Source: Lethocerus indicus (Eukaryota > Arthropoda > Insecta > Hemiptera > Belostomatidae). Taken from it: 64,000 bases of DNA. The DNA lies in NCBI GenBank assembly GCA_019843655.1, contig JACDQD010000005.1, forward strand, positions 26,360,954-26,424,953, in the 5' to 3' direction. Under the pieces are notes generated by a model. It searched no databases, was not told the DNA's origin, and was given only the letters and a program-made list of their open reading frames with translations. Of the stretch, positions 13,083-26,025 are shown one piece after another. The number at the start of each line of letters is the position of its first letter. Position 1 is the stretch's first letter. The position numbers were made by a program, and so were the translations under genes.

Positions 13083-15205
13083 ATGTCACACGAAGTTGGA
13101 AGTAGTGCCGGAGAACAGGGCCCAAGTTTCTCTGAAGTTTTCAAGCAGTTTTCAAAATTCGGTGACACTAAATCTGATGGAAAGCATATCACACTTTCGC
13201 AGAGTGACAAATGGATGAAGCAGGCGAAAGTTATTGACAACAAGACTATTACTACATCAGATACAGGAATATACTTCAAGAAGCTAAAGTTTGTATTTGT
13301 TTATTTTTTTACTCAGTACCATACTGCAGCAGCAATACTTTTCAATTTGTCTATGTACTTTTTAATCTAAGGAGTACAGAAACACCCAAGGTTGTAACTA
13401 ACGCCTGTGGTGAGACTCGAACTCACAATCTTTTGTCCTCTGATCCCTTTGTAACACAGGACATAATTGATTTAATGTTTCCTAAAATGTACATTGCCGC
13501 GGCAGAGTGCGAGTAATTGAAAAAACGTAAAACTATTTTCAGGTTTTTTTTTATTTTCTGCTCAATTAATTCAGCAGTTTATATATAAATTAAGTACCCT
13601 TCCCGGGTCGGTATACGGCTCTTCACTTATTTACTTTTATATAATATGTCGTACAAATTTACACTAATAAAGATTTTTGTAAACTGCAAAAAGGACCACT
13701 TTAACGGGTATATAACGGAATACTATTGTGCGTGGGGGGAGTGCCGGGACTTCGACAAAAGCATACGGAGATATCCGAGTAAGGGAGAGTCTCCTCCCGC
13801 CGGTTTGGTGTTTTGCTAGACCAAGGATACAAATAATTTTTATTTTCTTTAAATACAAATATTACATTGATAAAACTATATACAAATGATGATTCTAACA
13901 TGCATTCCGGCCAACGGGCCGGTTTCTACATATATATACTTAAATATATGTAGTGTCTAAAAGTGACTAACACCGCTACTGAAGATGGCGAGCAGCCGAA
14001 ACCGGCTAGCAAAAGACCAAACCAGCGGGAGGAGACAGAAACACACGAAATCTACGGTAAACTAGTTGACGCTCGGGAAAAGTAACATTCAACGGAAATT
14101 TATTTTCATTACAAATCGAAATCGTATCGATACGCTAGAACAGTACCCGTAGAAGGAATGCGTCCTTCAGTGCCTCAATAAACTTATAAAATTTTAAAGG
14201 ACCACGTGACTGTGCGGTTAGTGTACCCGACCAATTTGAAATTCAGGCTTATTGGAAGTACGGCGATTAACGCGACAAAGCTTGAAAAGCCAAAACTGAA
14301 AAAAATTTCAAATTTTTCACTCTCGCACTCACTTGATACCGCCAACACACTAAATACCTTAGGCAATAAGCTGAAATTATAAGCCAGTCGTCTAATCGTG
14401 AGAACCTTGAGACACGTTGTTTTCTGCCATGAGTAGTTGGAGACGGTGACAGAGGACTGTGTCCTAGGGGGAGTTCCTCCCTATATATTCCGCTAATTCT
14501 CTCAATTACGTTATTTAGCATGGGCGCTTACGTCCAGCTTTAAGTAGGTCGACCACATCATCGGTCCCGGTCGGTTCTGGCAGATATTCCGAGGTCAGTA
14601 CAGATACATTTGATTTCTGTTACATTATTACAATTTATTTAAATTATATCACTTTGTTGTAGAACGACTAAAGTCTCTGAACAGGAATACAACAAATTTC
14701 TTGAAGATTTGGCCAAAAATAAGAATGTTGATGTTGAAGACATGAAGAAAAAGATGTCAACATGCGGGACACCAGGTCTTTCTTCATCTTTGGTCAGTAT
14801 TTCTATTCATTAATCGATAGAAATGTTTGAATAAATATAACTAGCAACATTTATATTTTATTATTACTGATTTATTTTGCTAGAAATTAAATAGTAATTT
14901 CTAGTGTCTAGTTCTACAAAATAGAAATATTTTGTTTATTTCTTTAAAGATTAAAACTTTAAACTTTTAAATCCTTAAAAGGTTTAAAGATTGTAATGCT
15001 TAAAATCATTCAACAGAGTTCACCAAGTAAAGGGCAGTCTGCTGTGGATAGATTGACTGATACTTCAAAGTATACAGGGTCTCATAAACAACGTTTTGAT
15101 GTGTCTGGGAAAGGTAAAGGAATCGCTGGAAGAAAAGATTTGCCCGATACTTCGGGCTATGTCACAGGTTACCAAAATAAGGACACCTATAATAAAAATC
15201 ACTGA
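13083..15205 (+). CDS. TPPP: Tubulin polymerization-promoting protein (TPPP/ringmaker)
   Basis: There are three coding exons: 13083-13288, 14663-14792 and 15017-15205, 525 nt including the stop, giving 174 residues (human TPPP3 is of similar size). Exon 1 carries [20 protein letters not shown] and [12 protein letters not shown]. Exon 2 carries [19 protein letters not shown] and MSTCGTPGL. Exon 3 carries the family C-terminal block [19 protein letters not shown]. The family binds tubulin and bundles and stabilises microtubules in the cytoplasm; the fly orthologue (ringmaker) works in axons. The ATG lies directly after an acceptor (ttcttatag), so the 5' UTR must come from an upstream non-coding exon. 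Candidate zones are 8190-8519 and 10760-11062. Phases are 2 then 0. Intron 1 holds a SINE fragment and pieces of a dispersed repeat. The next gene, TSSC4, is convergent. Confidence 0.96.
13396..13466 (-). repeat. tRNA-like fragment, probably a SINE head
   Basis: On the minus strand a good T-arm (GTGAG-TTCGAGT-CTCAC) is followed by ACAGGCG, which can pair with CCTGTG about 30 nt upstream of the T-arm. The D-arm and anticodon arm between them are too short for a functional tRNA. It lies in TPPP intron 1. Confidence 0.5.
13962..14056 (-). repeat. Dispersed repeat copy C (head part, reversed)
   Basis: Read on the minus strand this is the same head: AGATTTCGTGTGTTTCTGTC, the hairpin, CGGCTGCTCGCCATCTTCAG and TAGCGGTGTTAGTCACT. 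After that it diverges from the other copies. A further fragment with the hairpin motif lies at about 13790-13825 in plus orientation. Both are in TPPP intron 1. Confidence 0.7.
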
Positions 15206-17228
15206 ACCATTTCATCTTCCCATTATTCATCATTGTCTCTTCTGGACATTGTACCTGAATGATGCATTTAACTTCAATTTTTTTATTGTTTAAAATTAAA
15301 GCCTTTTAATGTGCCTAAACTACTACTGCATTTTTCTTGTGCAAAAAGCATAGACTGAAGATGTCGAGGGACAGAAATTATTATTAGTTTTTGAAAATGT
15401 AAAAAAAATATATATATATATATATATATATCTCTTAAAAAAATGTTCAGCCATAATAGTAACTTGAATTGAGTTACTTTTTCTTTCATAAAAAATGAAC
15501 CTCTACTTTAACATAATTTTTTTCCTTATTTACATAGCACAATGAGATGCAATGCCTCCCCTTATGCGCTTTTTAACATAATTAAAATAGATTAAACTTT
15601 GGAAAATGTAACTTACAAAGCTGAACTAAGTAAAAAATGTGTGTGATATTTGTATATAATTCTTGTAACAGATGAATTATTATTGGGAATGATATAAACA
15701 ACTTCGTGTTAATTTTTTTCAATAATCATTAATTATATATTAAATTATAAAACTATTAATATGCATTGGAAAAATACTAGATCACTGCCATATTTTTGTT
15801 TAACTAATTTCTAAAACTGATACTGGAATTTATAATGAAAATTAATATCTAACCATTTTGGCTTAACCTCATTGATATGCAGATTTTAATTTATTTACAA
15901 GGAGCAAACATTTGAACTGTTAAGAAATTTTATCTGTCAGGAAATTTGATTTATATTAGATAACAGAAACACATCATATTATGCTCTACCAAAGCAAAGT
16001 GAATATATGGGACTACATTCTCCAGATTAACCATTAAATAAATGAATATCTTCAAATGAAACAATTTTATATTAATTTTGTTCTCCTGAAACACTTGAGT
16101 ACACATTAATTTTAATGGAAACATTTAAATGTTTGCTTTTATACTTATTTATGTTTAAAATTAGTTTGTAATGTTTATTAGTACAATATCCAGATGAGGA
16201 AGTAATATTAGATCCCACCAGGGACCAGAAATTTATATTTGTAAAAACACTGTATGTAATGTAATATATTCTATGATATTAGCATCTATATATAAACAAA
16301 AATAAAATCTAAGAATCAGAAAAGGCTACTATTATACTAAAGTTTTATTCTAAGTTACTAAGCAGCAATTACTTCTAAAAGAATAAATGTTTTAATCATT
16401 AGTTCTTAATATGGTGATTATATGAACATGGAAAATTATTACTCTTTGTCATTACTTGTATAGCGCAATAGAATACTGAAATGTACTGAAAATGTAATTT
16501 TTACACCTTCACACTGTTTTTTACAGTTACACACAATTACAGTTACAGGTGTGTGATAATATTTATTCAAGCACAAATGTATCAATTTGCATATGAAAAT
16601 TTCAAAGCAGTTAATAAAATTTGAAATTTGACTTCAAAATATCCGTGTATTTTCCTCTTCCCTAAATTAAAAATTAACCAAACTCACATATTGGATTAAA
16701 AGATGTATCAAAAAATACAAAATGTTTTAAAGAGGCAAATATCAGCTGTCTTATAAAAAATGTGGCACATTTAAATAAGGCAAAAATAATTCTATAATAA
16801 TTTTATTTATAAACAATGAAAATAAAAATAAATGAACGACAAATTACGGTATTAATCCATTGTATAATTGGAATTTTCAATTTTTTATTAAATATGAAAT
16901 AAAGTTTTTCCCTTATTTTTTCTAAAATAAAACATGAGGTTGTAATCATAAATTATTTTTAAATTGATTTTTGAAATCTTTGATTTTCAAATATATACAT
17001 CACATCTGGTTAATAAGTAAGTCGAGCACAACTGACAAAGCATTTAATAACAGTTTACACATTCAGATAAAATATTATAAATCTAACTCTAGGAAGGAAA
17101 GGGTATTCCATTTCCAGAAAATCAATGGTTTACAATAACTAAGAACAATATATTATATGAAATATATCAAATTATAATATGTTTAAATGTAATATATATA
17201 ATAATCATAATATGTAATTATAATTTTA

Positions 17229-17259
<31 letters not shown>

Positions 17260-17355
17260 TTTTTATATTTATTATGTTATTACATATGCTGTATGTAATA
17301 TTCTCCAATTATCACAAGAGACAATTATTTACACAATATTTACACATCTGTCATC

Positions 17356-19354
17356 TCAATTTTGATCTTTTTCTTCTTCAAATAAATGATCAAGTTTTAT
17401 AGCAGATTTTGCTTCATTTATATGTTCAACATTCTTAACTGCTTTCTTCTTTTTAATTTTCTGGCCAACAACATATTCTGGCATAACATATCTGCCACTT
17501 ATAAAAGTTGGCTTCTCCTCAGGCTCATGTTTTGTCATTTCCTTCACGTGCCTATTAAAAATTATATTTGTACGTTGGGAAGGATCGTCTTCCTGAGGTT
17601 TCTGTTGGGTTCTTAGTGAAACCTCTTTGAAGAAAGCAACAGCAGCAGCCGTATTGCTTTTATCATCTGTCTTGACATCTTCCAGACTGTATTTGGTCCA
17701 CTTGTGGGGATTCTTCTGAAAGTCTGCCATTTTCCTCTTCCATTTGCCTGGCATTGGCGCTTCCGGCCGTTTGAATATGCTCTCTTGGCCCATAAATTGT
17801 TTCATTTCTTTCTTGTAATTTGTCACTGTCTTAAACAACTTTGTTTCGGAACAATTCAGATCTTCTACAGTATACCTGTTGTTGGCATTTTCATTTTCGA
17901 CTACATCCAACATACCAAATATGCTTTTTTGACGTTCACTAAATGAAGTACTGGCACCTCGGACAAAGAAAGGGTTAATTTCTTCATACTTCAACATTTT
18001 TCTTACGGGCTCATCACAACTGGAATGAGAAAGGCAGGTATCAAATGTTTCAAAGAGGCCTACATCGTGACAAAAGTGTCTCATAACAAAAATAAAAAAA
18101 ACTTTAAAAAAATAGCTGTTACAATTTAATAATTGTGTCCCTGGTATGAATAGGAAATGGTATTTTTCCAATTGTGAGAGAAAAATAACAAAACTGTGAT
18201 TCGATATAAATATATATCTTGAAATTTCTGTAACAGTGAACACAAGTAAGGGTATGAAGTTTACGGTTGTTTTCCTCTATAATAATGTTTTTCAAATGTC
18301 TATGACATAGTAAATATATGTGTATGCATGTGATAAATTAAACAAAACAACATATATTATTGACCAATGACATACACATGTACAAACATATTTAACAGGG
18401 TAAATCCATTTTAATTTTTAAAAAATTCATGACGATTGAAATGAAACAAGTAAACGATCCAAAAATTAACGAAAATACATAAAATAGAAATTATATTAAT
18501 TTAAAACATATTTTGTTTAAATTATATAGATATGTTTTCTTGATCATAAGTAATTGATTCCACTTGCAAACACAAGGTTATACAGTCACGTCAAGTACAG
18601 TGTACAACCAGTTTCATTTCAAATTTATTTAATGGAGTCATGATAAAAATAATAGTTCACACAAATAACATGTGGCTATAATTGCATCAAAACAGTTTTT
18701 TTACAGAATAGAAATTTGACTTTCAAAATCATTGTTTAGTATAATGCATTTCATAATACAGAAAAAATGTAACAGTATTGTCTTTAGAAAAGAAACATTT
18801 CAAATGAAGAAATGTACATAACATTTTCTGACATTCTAAAACAACAGTTTAGAGAATATTAAAAATGTCTATGTTAGTGTATTTCTTGTGTTCACTTTTT
18901 TCTCAAATATTTCAAGTGCTATCAAAATAGAATACTTAGTATTAATTGATTTAAGACCTAATAAACTTTATTTATGACCTGCACTTTGTTTCCCAATTGT
19001 CAATAATATAACACAGATTTTACAGGCCTAATATCCCCTTGTTATTTCGTCATCCTATATCATTTCGCGGATAATAAATATGAAATGGTCAAATTTGACA
19101 AAATGGTTTAGACATAAATAGGATTAAAAATAACAGTCGCTTATTTGATTTTATTATCCAACCTGTAGACAGCATATTTCCTTAGCAGAACGAAATAACA
19201 TGGAATCCAAATTAATATTACAGGTTGCATACCTTAAGTACGTGTTTAGAAAATGAAGGTTTAAAATAGCAAAAACAAAATATCGCAAGATTCTTACTGT
19301 TCGACTTCACGTATAATTACTGCATGTGCACCAATACCTTTCGTTGAGTTTCAT
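17356..19354 (-). CDS. TSSC4: TSSC4-like U5 snRNP-associated protein
   Basis: The main exon is 18019-17356. It carries both signatures of the TSSC4 family: FFVRGASTSFSERQKSIFG near the N-terminus and HKWTKYSLEDV in the middle. Known TSSC4 binds U5 snRNP proteins and helps assembly of the tri-snRNP in the nucleus. The open frame runs upstream to 18243, but that part is low-complexity, and a good acceptor (tttctcattccag) lies just before 18019, so the extension is probably intron. A 17-nt first coding exon at 19354-19338 (MKLNE plus two bases, donor gtattg) fits the required phase and gives 226 residues. This start is inferred. If it is wrong, translation may start at the Met at about residue 12. 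The C-terminus is lysine-rich (KIKKKKAVK). The gene is convergent with TPPP and divergent from the SRA gene. Confidence 0.88.
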
Positions 19355-19560
19355 ATTTGTCGCTTCTCGAGTATCCAAATATGTAACAGAAGTTCACAAA
19401 CGGCCAAGAAAACTTCCCGACAACGGTTTAATTAAATAACAGGGGTTTAGGCTTACAGGCGCACACAAAACGCGTTCAAAAACAACTGGCAAATGGCCGA
19501 TGGCGTTGACGTCATAGTGTTTGTAAGATGTGGACCATTATTTATGAAAGTAGGTACCTA
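19300..19560. promoter_or_regulatory. CpG-rich divergent promoter zone of TSSC4 and SRA gene, with a CRE
   Basis: This stretch lies between the TSSC4 start (minus) and the SRA gene (plus). It is CpG-rich against depleted surroundings and contains a perfect cAMP-response palindrome TGACGTCA at 19507-19514. Both genes probably start from here or nearby; transcription starts are not visible. Confidence 0.45.
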
Positions 19561-20283
19561 TTTATCTTTCCCGTTGTTTTTAAAGGATCGTTCGACTGGA
19601 TTTGGAATTGAAATCTTCGCCTATTTACCCATTTGATTATCACGGGGGAAGCTTGAGACCGCATGACAGGTTGGGACGCTTCTCAGTGTCACTGGCCTGA
19701 AAAGGACGCTTCTGGCCCAGTCTCGGGCAATAACGCTCTGTGGGAAGGTTCGTATTTTGAAACAGAAGTCAGTATCTGTATTTCGATTTTTGTTTGCACG
19801 TGATTTGTTAATTTGTGCCCAATAAATTGGCGTCTATTCACTTTTACTTGGAATGAATGGTTTAGCGTATATTGTGTCTGGAGCGTTGTTTCAAGATTTA
19901 GCCCATTCTTGTGTCTGAACATCTAGTTGTTTCAATATTTGCCAAGGTTTGTGGATTTTTTGTTTGCGAGTGTTTAGGTCTCCCGTTGCCCCAACTGAAC
20001 ATTCTGTTGTTGTTTTTAAAATCTAAATCCCTTGTGTAGGTGAATAATGTGACTCCCAGACATTACATTTTCTTTTTTTGTTATTGTTAATTGGAACTTT
20101 GGTGAACTTTTTTGGCAGATATATCACTGTTCTTGCTAAAGTAATATTATTCTGGCATTTATTTTTACATTTTGTTTTAGTTCTTCCTTTAGTATATGTT
20201 CTTATAATTTTTCTGCTTATGTTCATGTTCTTCAGTTAATTTCCTTGTTTTAGGAAATAAAACACAAACTATGAGAGCATAAG

Positions 20284-23200
20284 ATGTTAAGCTTGCCCAG
20301 GCTGCGGGTAAGAAAAGTGAGTATTTAATTTGAATATAGTTTGTTGTACTTGCTGATATAACCTCAATCCCAACTTGAATATATTTCTGTTTGCATGGAT
20401 AATAGTTATCTAATAAAATCTTCTTATAGTATCCTATTTTAATTCCTACTTGAATATTTGGAGTTGGTTTCTTTCATTTTCATATAAAATTACTTTTCTC
20501 AATCATTAGGCAGTTGTAAACAAATGTATGGTAAGATAAGCTTATCTTTGCTGATACAACAGGATGTTTTAATGTCAACTTATAATGTTTAAGTCTTAAT
20601 AATTGTTGAAAAAATTGTGCAAAGAAACAATGGTTATGGTTATATGCCCAGTTTTAACCAGATAAGTATGTTTTATTTATAATTGGGCTGTTTTGTTGAT
20701 ACTATTCATGATAACATTCATTTTCTAATTTCTCCCCCTTATGCTATCTATGACTATAAACCCAATATGCCCATGCAGTTAGAACATGTACATCATAAAA
20801 ATCCATTGATGCAATATTGTCACAATATTGATAGGAATGAACTCTTGATAATGTGTGTATATAGAAAAAATAGTAATTTGGAAAAAGTCATAAAACATAA
20901 GTTTTCCCACCTAATTATTGCAGTTATATATGCCTTATTAATTAATTATATAAATATGTGTGTGTGTGTGTGTGTGCACGTGCATGTGTGTATAATTAGT
21001 TGAATAATGAATTTTTATTATAAATCATAACAAATTTATCTTCTCATGAATGGTGATAACTAAATGAAACTGACTATGAAATACTTCGTAAATGACTATT
21101 ACTGAAAATGTTATCAATTAATAATTTTTCAATATTAGAATGCCATATTTCATTTCATATACATTTTTGGCTAATTGTGAAAGATGTTCTTTAATCATTG
21201 ATACTACCTGTCAACCATATGGGTAAAATTTAATATTTTCTATACATAATGTAATTGATTTAAATCATTATCTGTTAAACTTACAGTATTGTGGTTAATT
21301 AATTTCTATATTTATATTACTCCGAAATTGTCTAATTTGAATTGTTTCTTTGGTGTCAGGATGACATAATCTCTGGTTATTAGTATTTTTAACTATTTCT
21401 ATTCTCAATTTGAGGGATATTTTGTTGTTTTGATTTTTTATATGCCTGGTTATTAAATGTTTAGTCAGTTCTTAATAAAAAGTTTCTTGGGAATATTTGT
21501 TTTTTTTTTATATTTCAGAAGAAGGAAGGTTTTTCAAAGAAGAAACTTTGTAATACTTATGGTGCAATTGATGGTGAGTTCAATAAATTCACTTGATCTA
21601 GCATTTTTCAATTGGTTTATTGTATTATTATTAAAAATGTTTGGAGGACAAATTTTAGAATTCAATACAGAATAACAGCATATGTTTATGTATGTACTTA
21701 CATACTTATTATAGTGTGATTTGTTAAATATACAATAGGAATGCATAAATCATTAAGAATGAGTGTCAACATTCTGTGCTTACAAAAAATGAGAAATATG
21801 TAAACACAGAACAGGAACATTATATGATGAATATTTGAAATTATATTGAAAAAATTATTTTTAATCTGAATTTTTATGTTACTTTAGGTGTGAAAGTGGG
21901 GGCAGAGTGGCAAACAAGAAAAGAGTGTGCTGGGGCTGGGGTCCATAAACCAGCTGTAGCTTCAATTCATGCTGGCCCTGAAGGAGCTTATTCAATAATA
22001 ATTTCGGGAAGGCACAGAGTACAAGACAACGGTAATAGTTTTATTTTTTCAGGTAAACATTTCTTATCTTTTCACAATATGAAAGATTCATTCTTTGGAA
22101 AGAACATTAATGTATCATTGATATTCATCATTGATATCATATGATATTTAATATATCATTAAGTATTCAGTTGTTCCGGTGGCCAAATGATCTGGGGTAT
22201 GTGGTTATGTGAAACACACATCCCATCATCTTACTGTGGTATTGGGATCCAAGTCTTGTTACAGGCCTACAATCTTAGGAGTTAGTGAAGACCCCATATG
22301 AAATTTAATTAACGATTAGTTTAACTGGTTTCAGCATTACCTGGGCACTTTTAAAATTACTTGGTGTCAATCCAGCCCAGTTGAGAGAAAATGCAAACAT
22401 ATGCTGGAAAAGTTTATTAAGATCACTACTTGCAAATTGGTAAAAATATTATTGGATAGCTACTCAAGAAAAATATATTATTATGGTTTGCCAAAATTTA
22501 CTATTTTGTAATATTTCTATATGCACATACAGATTGTTATGGTATTATCAATTAATGGAATCAACTTAATTCATAGGATTGTGATGGTTCATTGGGTAGA
22601 AAGATTACTTAGGACAGTTTGCAATGTCCCCTCGATTCTCCTTTGATTTTAGTGTTTAGGCTAAGTTTGTTTATGACTAAAGTTAATTAGGCACTTTACT
22701 AGCCTAGCTTATTAAATCATAGAGGAAACAAATAAAATAATTATTCAAGTCTTTATCAGTGTATTTATGGTGACAAATGTTTATCTGATAGTGTGTTTTC
22801 ATTGTCCATTTCCAAATTTTGTTTTCATTGTGCATTTTAATTATCTTGAATAATAACTGTTAATTAATGTGTAACTTTTTTAAGCAATAATAATACATGA
22901 AATAAATTCCTTTCATAATGAATTATATATGGTAAAAAAATAGTGGATAAGCTTAAAATTTTTTTTTAATAAATAAAGGATAATTTTTATGTTTAAAGAA
23001 TCGGTATTTTATATGAGTTTTGTCTGGTATATGAAAACAGATACAACACATTGAGTATTATCTTTCATTTATTTCTGTACTATATTTTTATGCAGTCTGT
23101 TATTTCTATTTTAATTTAAAAATTATATGTATGGTAGGTATCAATAGCCGGACAAAAAATGACAATGGGTTGGGCTATTGGAACATGTCACTGGCACTTA

Positions 23201-26025
23201 GTGTTAAGAGCAAATTGCCAGTGAGAGTTGTTAGAAGTTCAAAACTAAACAGTCCTTACGCCCCTAAAAGTGGATTTCGTTATGATGGTATGTTGTTACA
23301 TATAAATTATTATTATAAGTATATTTATAAGATTGGGGTTAAGTACCTCTCCCCTGTACAAAGAAACTATAATATTTGTAAATATAAATACAAATTTTGG
23401 TAAAATATAATTTATAATGTGTAAATGTATTTCTATTTAAATTCTTGTAAATGAATTATTAAATATATCAGTTACTATATATAAAAAATATGGACAGAAA
23501 TACATATATTGGTTTTATAGTTTAATCATACATTTGGAAACAGTATTTCAATTGTAATACCTGGTATTATTACAGGTATATACACAGTAATCCAATGGTG
23601 GCGAGAGGACATAAAAGGTCGGGTGCGGTACCGATTCAAGATGACGAGGCTGGAAGGGCAAGATCCTCCAGTATGGGGATCATTAATACACACAACTACT
23701 GAACCTTATGAATCTGATTCAGAAGAGCCTAAGATATTGTCAAGCAGGCACTTCCGTATTCAGGGCGAACCAAGACCTCCTCCCCATCCAACTATTGAGG
23801 ACATCAAGCCTAAAGTAGAGAGGATCAACCCATTATTTGCTGTTACGGGCAGCCCACTTGATATTTCTTCAGGAGATATTGTTGTAAGTGACGAGGAAGA
23901 CACCAGCTTCGATAATACATACAACAAGGCTGAGAAAACTGAAAATATTCCAGATTGTTTTGTGGATGTGGATAATTTAAGTAATTATTCTGAGGACATT
24001 GAGGAGTTTTGTGACTGGAGTGTTCAAGGTTCACCACCTCCCGAGGATTGTGTCTATGAAGAAGATTACCTTGAAAGTAAAGAAGAGAAGGTAGATGTAA
24101 ATACTGTGGGTGAAGAGGGTCATTTTGAGGAAGAAGAGAACACAGTGGATGAACACCCAAATACTGGTGAAGAAGTCGGTTATAAGTTATCTATAGTGCC
24201 AGACAATCCAGCGCCTAACCCTATTCCAGTCATACATAATACTCTGTCCTTTGCAAAGAGTTGTAATAACCAATTCCCTAACTCGGTGGATGATGCTCTA
24301 GAATCTGACAGAGATCAACCCTGTCATATTTTTGATGGTAAGTATTATATTTTAAACAATTTGAGTGTTGTTCCTGAAGACGAGTGGGAACATCAGGACG
24401 AGGAAATAGGGATTACCGACGAAGACCCACTTCGATCTCAAGTACACACTCCTATTAATTATTTGATTTCTGAAAAAGAGAATTCTCAACAACAGTCGTG
24501 TTTTGAAAAGCAGGAGATGTCAGATTCAGATGATAAAACCATACACCAGATGGATCACAAGTGTTTTTTTGACATATCTTTAAGGGACATTGTGAAAATG
24601 GTTACAGAGATGGCGGGGTGTCCCTGTTCATGGACAAACAAGCAACGCCTATCTGCTTCTCCGAGCCAGAAAAAGCCTGCATTACCACCGCTTCTTTTAG
24701 ACTACCTGAAGACCATATTGAATATGGCAGAAAGTGCAAGCACATGTTCTTACCCAAGTATTGTTACTGTTACCAGTTGTCAGGAACAGGAAGAAAGTGT
24801 TAGCTTGAATTCCAGTGATACCTCTATTCTCCCTCCCCCTTTTCCCACTCCTCTCTTTGTCCCTACCACTTCTCCTTCTGTCCTAGCCTCTCCACCCGTT
24901 TCCTCTTCTCCTCCTCCTCTTGGTTCTATTCCCACTTCAAGTTCCCTTCCCTTTCCCAATACCTTAACTCCCACTCCTATTCTCCCTTCTTCACCTCCCC
25001 TTCCACAGTGCAATATTACAACTAACTCTAGTGATTCAACACTTATTCTTACCAGGAACAAAGTGTCTATTGGCATAAATACTGATAGTGAGTCTTGTGT
25101 GTCTATTGGCATTAATACTAGTAGTGATTTAGACATGTGTCGTGTGGAACATAGTAGTACTGGTACTAACACGTACATAATCAGTACAACCAGTACATCC
25201 ACTATGACTGATAATCCAGAAGAGAACAACACTTCTTCAGTAGTCTCTAATTTGAACCCACATATTGGCACAGATGATCGGACAGAATATCTGCATCTCA
25301 ATGATGGTTGTGATGTGAATCAATTACCTTCTACATTTGAACCTCCTACTTTGTCGATGGGACTTACTAAACAGTCATGGGAATCTTCTGATGCTGAAAC
25401 AGAAGAAGAACTGGACAACCAGGAAGCTGCCATACGGAAAAAAAGGAAACGGCCTAGGAATGATTATTCCAATGAAGCTTCTAATATAGAGCACCAGCCT
25501 TTAAAAAAGGGGAAGGTTGGCTGCAAAACAAAGTCAAAAATAAATTGTGAATACAACGAAGGCTCCTCTAAAGTAATTGAAGAGTGTCCTGCTTTTGATG
25601 GCAAGCATTGTGTTCCAGAAATTAGATTGGAAGAACCTTTTATTAATTTGGAAGAGGAATGGGCTCAACCCCATTTATACAAAGTTAATATTAGTAAAAC
25701 CTTTGAAGAAATATGTGATGAATTGTGTAGGACTTTGCCTGAAAATGGAGAGAGGAGTAGGAAGAAAGGGCCAATGTCATTTTCTTCTAGGCACAATAGC
25801 AATAACCATCTCAAATTTGGACAACAGAAACGAAGTAATACTGTAAAAAGGATAAGGAACAGGAAAATAGGATTTGTAGGGTTTACAGAGAGCCAGCAAA
25901 GACTTTCAAAAATGAAAACTTCTCTCATGTATGGTTTTTATATAGACAATTGCAACTTTCGTGGTTGGGGTCAGGAGTCTGATAAGTCATATATTGCAGA
26001 CAGCCATCTCAATTTTGATCTTTAA
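20284..26025 (+). CDS. SRA-YDG domain protein with long acidic C-terminal tail
   Basis: There are five coding exons: 20284-20307, 21519-21573, 21888-22052, 23138-23287 and 23576-26025. They are in phase and give 947 residues. Residues about 22-170 form an SRA (SET and RING associated) domain: YGAIDGVKVGAEW, GVHKPAVASIHAGPEGAYS, LPVRVVRS, YAPKSGFRYDG and IYTVIQWW match UHRF1 family blocks. SRA domains recognise methylated cytosine in DNA. No ubiquitin-like, Tudor, PHD or RING domain is seen, so this is not a UHRF1. The tail of roughly 780 residues is acidic and Ser/Pro/Thr-rich, with a likely nuclear signal KKRKRPR near residue 752 and a conserved-looking basic C-terminus. The first exon (MLSLPRLR) is the least certain part: it was chosen on donor and phase alone. 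The protein is probably nuclear and chromatin-linked. Its exact role cannot be read from the sequence. Confidence 0.88.

Noticed and set aside
13396..13466. A functional tRNA gene on the minus strand
   Set aside because: The T-arm and acceptor strand are good, but there is not enough sequence for D and anticodon arms. It fits a SINE head better.
18020..18243. N-terminal extension of the TSSC4 open frame
   Set aside because: The translation is hydrophobic and AT-driven, and a strong acceptor lies just before the conserved part, so it is more likely intron.
24780..25301. A 173-codon minus-strand frame
   Set aside because: It is antisense to the Ser/Pro-rich tail of the SRA protein, whose plus-strand frame continues the conserved SRA exon.
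21888..26025. UHRF1 orthologue
   Set aside because: Only the SRA domain matches. Ubiquitin-like, Tudor, PHD and RING parts were not found in the surrounding exons or the tail.
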